Source: Anaerolineales bacterium (GTDB lineage: Bacteria; Chloroflexota; Anaerolineae; Anaerolineales; E44-bin32). Taken from it: a stretch of 7,314 nt of DNA. The notes beneath the pieces were generated by a model that saw only the letters and a program-made list of their open reading frames with translations, was not told the origin of the DNA and made no database searches. Both the position numbers and the translations under genes were made by a program. Location: the NCBI GenBank assembly GCA_011772595.1, contig WVZH01000278.1:547-7860 (forward strand), written 5' to 3'. Shown piece after piece: positions 1-6,765 of the stretch; the stretch's first letter is position 1, and each line of letters starts with the position of its first letter.

Positions 1-87
1 CGAAAGCTTGAAGTTTCTTGAAATGGGGCAAGGCAACGACAAGAGAATGATGGCGACTGCAAGCAGAGCTTCCGAAATCAAAAAACC

Positions 88-115
88 TTGAAACTCATGG
101 CCTTCCGTTTAGAAT
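88..115 (+). promoter_or_regulatory. Candidate sigma70 promoter for the MFS gene
   Basis: TTGAAA at 88-93 and TAGAAT at 110-115 are separated by 16 bp, each one or two bases from the sigma70 consensus. Transcription would start near 122 and leave a leader of about 65 nt before the start codon at 186. An AT-rich alternating run (about 124-136) follows. It could supply an alternative -10 (TATATT), but I see no matching -35 for it. This is inferred from box similarity and position only. Confidence 0.5.
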
Positions 116-185
116 GAATCTTCTTAATATATATATTCACACGAATCCCAAAGTCTATGGAACGTGATCATACGAAATCCAGGTT

Positions 186-1490
186 ATGAGCGCAGTGGCA
201 TCCGAGTCCAGTAGAACCGCCAGCTACGTTCACCTTCTACGTACCAACGAAAGATTTCGTTATCTATGGTATGGGCAGATCGTCAGTCTACTCGGAGACT
301 GGTTCAACTTGATCGCCTCCGCCTCCCTCGTGGGAGAGCTCACAGGAACAGGGTTGGCCGTCGGAGGGCTGTTCGTGGTGCGCATGCTAGCCCCCTTTCT
401 CATCAGCCCGCTTGCGGGTGTGCTTGCTGACCGGTACAACCGCAAGTGGCTTTTGATCCTGACCGACCTTCTGCGCGCTGTCGTGGTATTGGGTTTTCTG
501 CTTGTGCGAACGCCAGGACATGTCTGGCTACTCTACACCCTCACCGCTACTCAATTGGCCATCAGCGGCATCTTTTTCCCAACACGCACGGCCATCCTGC
601 CCGACATCGTTTCATCACATGAACTTGGTGCCGCTAACGCTATCACCTCCGCCACGTGGTCGATCATGCTCGCCCTCGGCGCCGCGCTTGGGGGACTGGT
701 GGCCGGAGGTTGGGGAATATACCCAGCCTTCTTCATCGACGCGCTCACTTTCCTGCTATCGGCGTTTTTCCTAACTCGAATTCGCTACACGCCTCGCTCC
801 CATCCAGAAGAAGCCAAGGTAGGGATGCGAGCGACATTTCAACAGTACGTTGCTGGTCTTCGTTACTTTAAGACTCATCCGGACATCCTCGCCATTGCGC
901 TCCATAAGGCTGCCTTCAGTCTCTTCTCAGGAGGCGCCTTTCAGGTCATCCAGGTGGCTCTGGCAGAGCGGGTGTTCGTCATTGGCGAGGGTGGCGGGAT
1001 CGGTTTGGGCATTCTTTACGCAGTAGTCGGCGTGGGTACTGGAGTTGGTCCAATCATCTCCCGCGCTTTCACTGGAGACCGGGACCGCCCGCTGCGCATC
1101 GCGCTTGCGATCTCCTATCCACTCGCCTCACTGGGTGCACTCATCACCGCCTCCTTGGTGAGCTTCGAAGTGGTGGTGCTCGGGACCATACTGCGCGCGG
1201 TCGGGGGTGGCATCAATTGGGTCTTCTCAAATCAACTGTTGCTACAAAATGTACCCGACGAAGTGCGAGGGCGCGTCTTCGCGGCCGAGTTCGCCTTCTT
1301 CACGTTGGCCAGCGCACTCGGCGCGCTTTCTGGTGGTTGGGCGCTCGACCATCCACAAATTGGGATTCGCGGGTCTTTGCTCCTGATGGCTGGAGTAACG
1401 CTCACACCAGGTGTGTTGTGGTTCCTATGGGACAAAGTGAGGCTTCGTTCGCATGTCTCAGACAGCTCGCTAACAGAACCTCAGAGTTAA
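186..1490 (+). CDS. MFS transporter, MFS_3/EntS-like exporter family
   Basis: This is a 434-residue inner-membrane secondary transporter that probably exports small molecules or drugs by proton antiport; the substrate cannot be told from sequence. The N-terminal region (about residues 17-40, ending in GQIVSLLGDWFN) is typical of the MFS_3 group (EntS, macrolide exporters). The loop 2-3 signature GVLADRYNRK at 78-87 is MFS motif A, with D82, R83 and R86. The central cytoplasmic loop lies at about 200-225. The second half has the family-typical VPDEVRGRVFA at 356-366. Length matches a 12-helix MFS protein. An in-frame TGA at 165-167 rules out upstream extension. The ATG at 186 has almost no Shine-Dalgarno sequence (AGG only 2 nt away). 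GTG at codon 4 (195) would place that AGG 11 nt upstream and is an alternative start. The gene is monocistronic and converges on the HerA-like gene, with a 61 bp gap between stop codons. Confidence 0.93.
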   Translation: MSAVASESSRTASYVHLLRTNERFRYLWYGQIVSLLGDWFNLIASASLVGELTGTGLAVGGLFVVRMLAPFLISPLAGVLADRYNRKWLLILTDLLRAVVVLGFLLVRTPGHVWLLYTLTATQLAISGIFFPTRTAILPDIVSSHELGAANAITSATWSIMLALGAALGGLVAGGWGIYPAFFIDALTFLLSAFFLTRIRYTPRSHPEEAKVGMRATFQQYVAGLRYFKTHPDILAIALHKAAFSLFSGGAFQVIQVALAERVFVIGEGGGIGLGILYAVVGVGTGVGPIISRAFTGDRDRPLRIALAISYPLASLGALITASLVSFEVVVLGTILRAVGGGINWVFSNQLLLQNVPDEVRGRVFAAEFAFFTLASALGALSGGWALDHPQIGIRGSLLLMAGVTLTPGVLWFLWDKVRLRSHVSDSSLTEPQS

Positions 1491-1498
1491 ATAAAGCG

Positions 1499-1523
1499 GA
1501 GGGTGAACTCAAGCCTCACCCTC
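1499..1523. terminator. Possible shared terminator hairpin between convergent genes
   Basis: GAGGGTGA (1499-1506) and TCACCCTC (1516-1523) form a perfect 8 bp stem with a 9 nt loop. It sits in the 61 bp gap between the MFS stop and the HerA-like stop. On the - strand the stem is followed by a moderately T-rich stretch (CGCTTTATTTAA), so it may serve the HerA-like transcript. On the + strand no T-run follows. A weaker alternative pairing (CTCAAGC 1508-1514 with GCTTGAG 1544-1550) exists. Confidence 0.4.
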
Positions 1524-1551
1524 ACACGAAGCACTTTATCTCTGCTTGAGG

Positions 1552-4041
1552 TTAAGCGGAATATCCAACCACTTCGAGGTGCTCCCCTTTCAGTTCCAAT
1601 CGCCAATAGGGGAACCATGCCACTCCGAAAAGATCCATATGGATGTTCTTCTTATAGGGTGTGATGACCGTCTCCTCAATTTCGGCCGCAACTTCGCCCC
1701 AGCGGTTGTTGAGTTCGTTGATCTCCTCAGTCAACTCCCCCTCCAACTCGGTCAACTCTTGCTTGAAGTCTTCAATCACCTCCAAGGACTCTTCAACTTC
1801 AGCCTTCGCCTTCGACGTCATGCGGCGCTTACTCAGCGACGAGGAGACACGCCGCCGGCTGCGTGATCCACCAAAGACTCCCAAGATGTTTTCTGCATGT
1901 GTCGCGAGCTCCTCCATTTTACGCGACTGGTGCTCGACCTGATCCTCAGCCAATTCACGTTCTTCTCTGGCCAGCCTCCGCTCTATAAGCTCGATCTTCT
2001 TCTCGTATTTGTCCCTGAGTATCTCTGCTTCTGCGTCGCGTGCCTCAGCGGCCGCCTCTGCACATTGCTTGCGGAAATCGGCCGTCGTTACACCCGGATC
2101 GGCGATCAACTTGAGTGTCGGATTCGAGAGCAGCGCCAAGCCCGCATTGTGGTAAACGTAATCGATGAAATCCTTTTCGAGTGCTTTGAGGACTTTCGCG
2201 TCCGAGAGCGGTGCGTCAAGATCTGCGAAACGCGATTCGGGCGCAGGTCCTCTGTCGAGAGATGCCGGATCCACAACCGCCGCAAGGAACTCCTCCCAGC
2301 GGACTATGCCGCGCGGATCGACGTCCACGGACAACGCCGTCATCGTCTCTTCATGGTCAATTCCGCGTTTGCGATCCAGATAGCGCACCTGCGCTTGCGC
2401 TAGTAGCGCAGGCCGGTAGACCAATCCTTGTCGTTTGGCGCTCGGCGCCTCCCTACCCGCCTCCTTCAAGGCTTGCGCAACGGTCAGATTGTTGGGCAGG
2501 AAGATTTCATCCACACCTGATGGAACTGTTGGGCTTGTGACCGATAGCGCGTCGGACACGACAACACCTGGTTCAACGGGAGCCTCTTTGGAGCGTGGCG
2601 CTTCAACTGGTGCTACCCGGCGATCCTCATGCACCCCTGCGTCTACCAGTGCGTTCAGATCACCAAGTTGGGCACGCGTGATGGGACCCTTGAGGTAGGC
2701 CATCGCCCAACGTGTATGGAAAATCTGTGGACCTCTTTCGTGCACGTTATGTAAGAGAAAGACACGCTTCCCTAACGCCGAGATCGTCTTATCCACTTCT
2801 GATCGCTTAAAACCTCCCTCAGCACTCTCCACACCCTCCAAGCCATCTAAAAGTCGCAGCTTATCACGCTCGGTCTGTAGTCTGCCGACGAACCAGGTTC
2901 CTGCATTGCTCAATCCCTTGTAATCCAAATCGGCCGGATTTTGTGTGGTGAGCAATAAGCCGAGCCCAAAGGCGCGCGCTTGCTTCAAGAGGCGCAGGAA
3001 CGGAGGTTTGGAAGGAGGTACAGCGACGGGAGGAAGAAAGCCGAAGACCTCGTCGAAATATAGCAGCGCGCGCAACGTATCCGACCCCGGTTGTCGATAC
3101 ATCCAGGATTCAACAGCCGTTAGAAGCAGGGTGACAAAAAACATGCGCTCCGCGTCAGGTAGATGCGCCAGGTAGAAAACACTCTGCCTCGGTCTTCCAT
3201 CCGAGGTCCAAAGGAGTGCGTCGACGTCGAGTGCCGTGCCCTCCACCCAGGCCTGGAAGGAAGGCGCCGCTAACAGGTTGTTGAGGGCCATCGCCAGTTC
3301 GAAACGCTCCTCCTGCGGGTAAAACTGATCCAAATCGAAAGCGCCCAGCTTGCCGAAAGGGGGATTCTGGATCTGCCGGATTAACTCGGTCAGATCGAGA
3401 TCGACGCCTTCTTGCCAGGCACGCTCGAAGAGGTTGGAAAGCAGGATATGCTCTCGCGAGCGGACTGGGTCTGCCTCAATCCCTACCAGTCCCAGGAGGG
3501 CTGTCGCCGTGCTGGAGATCTTCTCCCGCAACAGCTCTCGATTCTCATCCCATGAAATCGACGGCGCCTTCAGTGAAGTTAGAATGCTCACAGGAAGACC
3601 GGCGTCGGATCCTGGCGTATAGACGGCATACTCGACGGCCTGGCGCACCTTTTCGATCCGACCTGCGCTCATGTCCCACTTTTCGAGACCGGACCGCCAT
3701 AGTTCGGCGACGTCAGCCGCCATCTGATCGACTGTCTTGCCTTCTCTACGCGCCTGATCAGCATCCACCCAGGGTCGGAAATCTTGCGCTGATAAACTAG
3801 GAAAATGAAGGAGCAGATTGGCGATGTCCCCCTTCGGATCAACCATTAAAGCCGGGATACCAGCGAGGGCCGCCTCCTCCAAGATGTCGATGCACAACCC
3901 CGTCTTGCCCGATCCCGTCATACCTACCACGACGCCGTGCGTCGTCAAATCATCCGGATCATAGAGGGTGAGCTCTTTCAGCGTTTTCTTCTTCTTGAGG
4001 TCGTAGGTTCTTCCAATGTAGAACTTGCCTTCGTAATCCAC
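1552..4041 (-). CDS. HerA/DUF87-type P-loop ATPase with long coiled-coil C-terminus
   Basis: This is an 829-residue cytoplasmic ATPase of the HerA/FtsK-like superfamily (helicase HerA central domain, DUF87). The family forms hexameric rings that translocate DNA. Walker A is GMTGSGKT at residues 40-47 (K46, T47). A VDPKGD segment follows at 68-73. Walker B is ALLYFDE at 325-331 (D330, E331), and the sensor-like LLTTQNPAD is at 363-371 (Q367). A low-complexity linker lies at about 470-512. Two heptad-rich charged helices (about 660-718 and 745-795) flank a Ser/Arg/Lys-rich loop (about 725-745), and a short end domain holds VAWFPYWRL. The start is GTG, with GAGG/GGGG 3-5 nt upstream and no better in-frame start before it. 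It lies 23 bp after the PLD-like gene and is probably cotranscribed with it. A NurA nuclease, HerA's usual partner, is not in the window. The ATPase fold is certain; the substrate and role are unknown. Confidence 0.92.
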   Translation of the reverse strand: MDYEGKFYIGRTYDLKKKKTLKELTLYDPDDLTTHGVVVGMTGSGKTGLCIDILEEAALAGIPALMVDPKGDIANLLLHFPSLSAQDFRPWVDADQARREGKTVDQMAADVAELWRSGLEKWDMSAGRIEKVRQAVEYAVYTPGSDAGLPVSILTSLKAPSISWDENRELLREKISSTATALLGLVGIEADPVRSREHILLSNLFERAWQEGVDLDLTELIRQIQNPPFGKLGAFDLDQFYPQEERFELAMALNNLLAAPSFQAWVEGTALDVDALLWTSDGRPRQSVFYLAHLPDAERMFFVTLLLTAVESWMYRQPGSDTLRALLYFDEVFGFLPPVAVPPSKPPFLRLLKQARAFGLGLLLTTQNPADLDYKGLSNAGTWFVGRLQTERDKLRLLDGLEGVESAEGGFKRSEVDKTISALGKRVFLLHNVHERGPQIFHTRWAMAYLKGPITRAQLGDLNALVDAGVHEDRRVAPVEAPRSKEAPVEPGVVVSDALSVTSPTVPSGVDEIFLPNNLTVAQALKEAGREAPSAKRQGLVYRPALLAQAQVRYLDRKRGIDHEETMTALSVDVDPRGIVRWEEFLAAVVDPASLDRGPAPESRFADLDAPLSDAKVLKALEKDFIDYVYHNAGLALLSNPTLKLIADPGVTTADFRKQCAEAAAEARDAEAEILRDKYEKKIELIERRLAREERELAEDQVEHQSRKMEELATHAENILGVFGGSRSRRRVSSSLSKRRMTSKAKAEVEESLEVIEDFKQELTELEGELTEEINELNNRWGEVAAEIEETVITPYKKNIHMDLFGVAWFPYWRLELKGEHLEVVGYSA

Positions 4042-4064
4042 CTTCCCCTCGCTTTCTTGAACTG

Positions 4065-5144
4065 CTAAGGTTTGGCCACCTCATAGAGGTGTTCAAATTC
4101 TAACAGGTATTCCTGCACCAAGTCTGCATGAAAGACAACGAGTACGTTCTCATCGTTGCGCTCCTCGGCACTACGGGTGAAGTTGTACGATCCGGTAATT
4201 AATACCTCGCCATCGATCACAAAGACCTTGTGATGCATACTGCCTCGATTACCGTCCAAGCGAACATCCAGACCTGCTTCACGAAGCCTCTCATATTCCC
4301 CACCTGCTGCGGAAGCTTGCGAGGTTTCGAACACCCCGCGCACCTTCACGCCCGCCTCGGCTTGTGCAAGGATGGCGTCAGCCATTTCATCTGACGTGAG
4401 GGTGAAGGCCATGAAGTCGATCGCGTGCTGAGCCTGTTCGATCAGATCGATCAACCGTTTTTCAACACCATCATCAGGCGAGAAATAAACTTCGATGCTG
4501 GCTCCATTCAATTCAACGTTGGGGTAGGGTGTATCGACGCGTGAGAGTGCTCCAAAGCGATCCTCCGTGAACATCTCTTCGAACTCGCGGGTATAATCCT
4601 GTGCGATTTTGTCGGCACGAATACGTAATAAGTTGTTATTGTTACTGTAAGCCCCTCGGACGGTGAAATTCATCGATCCCGTCCATACTTCCATACGGTC
4701 AATGACGATGAATTTGTGGTGCATCAGGTGTTCGCGTCGATCCCCCAGAATCTGGATGCCGGCTGCCTCCAAATCGGCAATCTCAGGTTCGAGAATATTA
4801 TCGCTCTCAGTCACCACTCGCACGCGCACACCACGCCTGTGGGCTCGTATCAAGGCGTCCCGAATGCTCCACAAATCGAGATGATAAATCGCCACGTCAA
4901 CCGAGTATTGCGCCGCGTCAATCGCCTCCACGATCGCCTCATCGGGACCACCTCTTAGGCTCGAGGCATTCGCATCTCGAGGATCAGTGAAGTAGACGTC
5001 GTACCATGATTCACGGGTGGAAATTTCTACCGATCGAAGATCTTCATCCTCACGCTGCCCAAATTGAAAGAATAGAAATATAGCCACGATCGCGATCAGC
5101 GCCAGAAGGGCGCGAGTTGGTTGGAAGATCCGTTTATGCGACAC
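4065..5144 (-). CDS. Phospholipase D-like protein with two HKD motifs and an N-terminal membrane anchor
   Basis: This 359-residue protein is of the PLD superfamily, which cleaves phosphodiester bonds in phospholipids or nucleic acids through a covalent phosphohistidine intermediate. Both catalytic HxKx4Dx6GSxN motifs are complete: H142, K144, D149, G156-S157, N159; and H304, K306, D311, G318-S319, N321. One chain can therefore form the whole active site. Residues about 12-28 (LLALIAIVAIFLFFQF) form a single hydrophobic segment after a basic N-terminus (KR, R). That predicts a signal anchor with the catalytic part outside the cytoplasm. The start is GTG with only a weak GGGTG-like ribosome site; no ATG or GTG lies further upstream in frame near it. 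It is the first gene of a two-gene unit with the HerA-like ATPase. Whether the substrate is lipid or nucleic acid (Nuc/BfiI-like) is undecided. Confidence 0.93.
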   Translation of the reverse strand: MSHKRIFQPTRALLALIAIVAIFLFFQFGQREDEDLRSVEISTRESWYDVYFTDPRDANASSLRGGPDEAIVEAIDAAQYSVDVAIYHLDLWSIRDALIRAHRRGVRVRVVTESDNILEPEIADLEAAGIQILGDRREHLMHHKFIVIDRMEVWTGSMNFTVRGAYSNNNNLLRIRADKIAQDYTREFEEMFTEDRFGALSRVDTPYPNVELNGASIEVYFSPDDGVEKRLIDLIEQAQHAIDFMAFTLTSDEMADAILAQAEAGVKVRGVFETSQASAAGGEYERLREAGLDVRLDGNRGSMHHKVFVIDGEVLITGSYNFTRSAEERNDENVLVVFHADLVQEYLLEFEHLYEVAKP

Positions 5145-5202
5145 TTCACACCCGTAACTGTTATCAATCGTCCCCCGAACGTTCCCGGGTGAGTGAGGAT
5201 TC

Positions 5203-5218
5203 CGAAGTTGGAACTTCG
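5203..5218 (-). promoter_or_regulatory. Palindrome at the transcription start of the PLD-HerA operon, candidate operator
   Basis: CGAAGTT-GG-AACTTCG is a perfect 7+7 bp inverted repeat with a 2 bp centre. It lies directly after the -10 box of the predicted operon promoter, over the expected transcription start. The position suits a repressor operator. With only 2 nt at its centre it would make a poor RNA hairpin. No regulator is identifiable, and it does not resemble the PadR operator in this window. Confidence 0.45.
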
Positions 5219-5247
5219 ATTATAGCGAACGAATCCCCGATTATCAA
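5219..5247 (-). promoter_or_regulatory. Near-consensus sigma70 promoter for the PLD-HerA operon
   Basis: Read on the - strand, TTGATA (5247-5242) is followed after exactly 17 bp by TATAAT (5224-5219). That is five of six -35 bases, a perfect -10 and optimal spacing. Transcription would begin near 5212, giving a leader of about 65-70 nt before the GTG start of the PLD-like gene at 5144. Promoter strength and position make this a convincing start for a unit independent of the PadR operon. Confidence 0.68.
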
Positions 5248-5287
5248 ACAGAAATCCCCCACGTCGTTCGTGGAGGACTTCTGTTTG
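5245..5287 (-). terminator. Long 19 bp hairpin after the PadR/membrane-protein operon
   Basis: Arms 5245-5263 and 5269-5287 pair over 19 positions around a 5 nt loop. As + strand RNA the two imperfect positions would be A-C mismatches. As - strand RNA both become G-U wobbles, so the stem is continuous only in the leftward transcript. It lies 93 bp past the stop of the 330-residue gene and overlaps the -35 of the next promoter. That fits an operon-separating terminator. The 3' arm is U-rich but no clean U-run follows, so it could instead protect a 3' end. Confidence 0.55.
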
Positions 5288-5379
5288 GCCGCCTCCCTAG
5301 CCTCCGCGCTAAGGTGTGCGCACCAGAGGATCCGCCCTTCTTGTCAACTTCCCATTCGCATTATTCGAAACCCCCTGGT

Positions 5380-6372
5380 TCACCTAGATAGAGGTATCTG
5401 GAGATAGGGACGGTGTCGTAGAAAATCTCGGACCAGCAGAAGCGCCAGCCAGATTGCAATCAAGATCAGGAGCGGATCCATGTCGAACGTCGAGTCGCCA
5501 CCAATAGGGGGCATCCTTTCTGGCGATATGTAGGCGACCGACGGGCCTGCAATCATGGTCAGGAGGATGACGATCTCAAACAGGGTCAAGGCGATACGCA
5601 TCCAGCGAGTCACCGGCTGCCATTCACCTTGTCGAAGAAGGTACAGGTAGAGCAAGATAACCAGCGCCAAGACCAGGTTTAGCGGTAGCACGTAGGTCAA
5701 AAATGCCGGAGTCAATGCCGAGACGTGTTGCCAGGACCCGTTTTCAAAGTAACTGACACCCACCCAGTGGCGGAAGAAATTGATAAACATCAAAGCGAAT
5801 GTTACGGATAGGATTTTCACCACCGCGCGAGACGGGCTAATGAGATCAGGCGATTCAACGGGCGGTAGCTTGCGTGGATCCCAATCCTTCTCCTGCGACA
5901 CCTCGTCTTTCGGGAGGATGCGCTCAAGAAAGGCAAAGATGACCACGAGGAATCCAATGGACCCGAAGATGGCTGCAGGCAACCAGTTCATCGATTCACC
6001 AATCGCCCCCAAGGTATCCCCGGTCGCCGATCGGGACAACCCGATCAGCACACCGAAGATGAACTGTGCCACAATGACAATCAGCTGAATCCTCACAGCC
6101 CACCTGAATGCCTGAAAGAGGCGTGGACCGATCAAATATTGCGAGCCGGTGTAGCGCGCCGCCATCTTCGCTGGAGGATCCATCTGGCGCAGGATTTCGA
6201 GGCCGATTTCATCCTCGGAGATCTGACCCGATGAAAGGTCGCGATCCTCCAGCATGTCCAATAACGAGGAACGCAGTTCGTTTTCAACGTCGTTACGCAT
6301 CCTCCGAGGCAACTTACGGCCCACGGCCGCCACGTAACGCTCGATCAAATCCGAAGATCTAGATACGTTCAT
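5380..6372 (-). CDS. PadR-partner membrane protein: N-terminal helical domain plus six predicted membrane helices
   Basis: This is a 330-residue membrane protein. Residues about 1-75 are soluble and helical (LIERYVAAVGRKLPRRMRNDVENELRS..., then QMDPPAKMAARY). They resemble the short N-terminal module (HAAS/DUF1700/permease-prefix type) found on membrane proteins encoded beside PadR regulators. Six hydrophobic segments follow at about 91-112, 131-153, 184-203, 220-247, 259-282 and 300-318. A polar loop (about 153-182) separates the second and third, and a short GGDSTFDMDP loop precedes the last. The ATG start has AAAGGA (6386-6381) 8 nt upstream inside the padR gene. The start and the padR stop share ATGA, so translation is coupled. 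No catalytic motif or ATPase partner is visible. A sensory or stress-responsive role under PadR control is inference from context. Confidence 0.85.
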   Translation of the reverse strand: MNVSRSSDLIERYVAAVGRKLPRRMRNDVENELRSSLLDMLEDRDLSSGQISEDEIGLEILRQMDPPAKMAARYTGSQYLIGPRLFQAFRWAVRIQLIVIVAQFIFGVLIGLSRSATGDTLGAIGESMNWLPAAIFGSIGFLVVIFAFLERILPKDEVSQEKDWDPRKLPPVESPDLISPSRAVVKILSVTFALMFINFFRHWVGVSYFENGSWQHVSALTPAFLTYVLPLNLVLALVILLYLYLLRQGEWQPVTRWMRIALTLFEIVILLTMIAGPSVAYISPERMPPIGGDSTFDMDPLLILIAIWLALLLVRDFLRHRPYLQIPLSR

Positions 6373-6695
6373 GACAATATTCCTTTCATCACCGCGACCA
6401 ATTTATCCCACTCAGGTTTGAGCGCATCCAGTACGCTCTCCCCTTCGGCACTAATCTGGTAATAGCGCCGCGGACGGGATCCATCCACGCGCCACTCGCT
6501 TTCCAACAAACCATTCGCTTCCAGCCTACGTAGTAGGGGATACAACGTCCCCTGGTCGATCTCAAGACCCCGATCCTTGAGGTGCTTGATCAAGGAATAG
6601 CCGTAATGTTCTTGACGAAGTTCGCAGAGGACCGCCAGTGTCAGCACGCCCCGCCGTAGCTCCTGGGTGATGTTATCCAGCTCATTTCGGGTCAT
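6369..6695 (-). CDS. PadR family transcriptional repressor
   Basis: This is a 108-residue DNA-binding protein of the short PadR subgroup. The winged helix-turn-helix covers about residues 13-85: RRGVLTLAVLCELRQEHYGYSLIKHL, then the recognition-helix signature DQGTLYPLLRRLEANGLLES (47-66), and the wing with SRPRRYYQIS (73-82). A short C-terminal helix (about 83-105) would serve dimerisation, as in PadR-s1 members such as LmrR. I start at ATG 6695. AAGGAG (6708-6703) lies 7 nt upstream, and the family-typical N-terminus begins there. A TTG start at 6719 would add eight residues and put the ribosome site inside the gene. It overlaps the downstream membrane-protein gene by 4 nt. A palindrome inside its own promoter indicates autorepression. 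The ligand is unknown; PadR relatives respond to phenolic acids, drugs or envelope stress. Confidence 0.93.
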   Translation of the reverse strand: MTRNELDNITQELRRGVLTLAVLCELRQEHYGYSLIKHLKDRGLEIDQGTLYPLLRRLEANGLLESEWRVDGSRPRRYYQISAEGESVLDALKPEWDKLVAVMKGILS

Positions 6696-6702
6696 GCAAT
6701 AA

Positions 6703-6708
6703 CTCCTT
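6703..6708 (-). promoter_or_regulatory. Ribosome binding site that fixes the PadR start
   Basis: AAGGAG on the - strand lies 7 nt before ATG 6695. It would lie inside the coding region if the upstream TTG (6719) were used, so it decides for the 108-residue form. Confidence 0.8.
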
Positions 6709-6735
6709 TTCACCGTCAACTAATGTTTGTATTGC

Positions 6736-6765
6736 ATTATACTATGTTATACACAGTATTGTCAA
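6736..6765 (-). promoter_or_regulatory. Consensus sigma70 promoter of the padR operon
   Basis: On the - strand, TTGACA (6765-6760) and TATAAT (6741-6736) are both perfect consensus hexamers separated by 18 bp. Transcription would start near 6729, giving a leader of about 30-35 nt before the PadR start at 6695. A strong promoter with an internal operator is the usual design for an autorepressed regulator. Confidence 0.85.
6739..6759 (-). promoter_or_regulatory. Candidate PadR operator inside the promoter spacer
   Basis: ATACTATG (6739-6746) and CACAGTAT (6752-6759) form an 8+8 bp inverted repeat around 5 bp, with one mismatched pair. The site starts in the -10 box and ends directly at the -35 box, so a bound dimer would block RNA polymerase. 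PadR proteins typically bind such AT-rich dyads in their own promoters. Assignment to this PadR is inferred from position and symmetry. Confidence 0.72.

Noticed and set aside
1..91. Edge frames: a + strand frame ending in TGA at 89-91 (could be a C-terminus) and a hydrophobic - strand frame that could start at TTG 81.
   Set aside because: Fewer than 30 codons each, mutually antisense, no recognisable motif. The - strand start has only AAGG 4 nt away. Flanking sequence is needed.
1897..2403. Long reading frame opposite the HerA-like gene (168 codons), and other antisense frames across the coding regions.
   Set aside because: They lie within a gene with clear domain motifs on the other strand. 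They show no domain, start signal or composition of their own.
1552..5144. Calling the ATPase-PLD pair an antiphage system.
   Set aside because: No restriction, methylase, toxin or other defence gene, integrase or tRNA attachment site is nearby, and the PLD protein appears exported. The sequence alone does not support it.
5177..5184. GAACGTTC palindrome resembling half of a SOS-type (LexA) box.
   Set aside because: The Bacillus-type LexA box needs a 4 bp gap between GAAC and GTTC, which is absent. It also lies about 30 bp downstream of the predicted start.
5179..5189. ACGTTCCCGGG occurs here and again at 6836-6846.
   Set aside because: An 11-base match is expected several times by chance in a window of this length; the two copies have different contexts and no shared flank.
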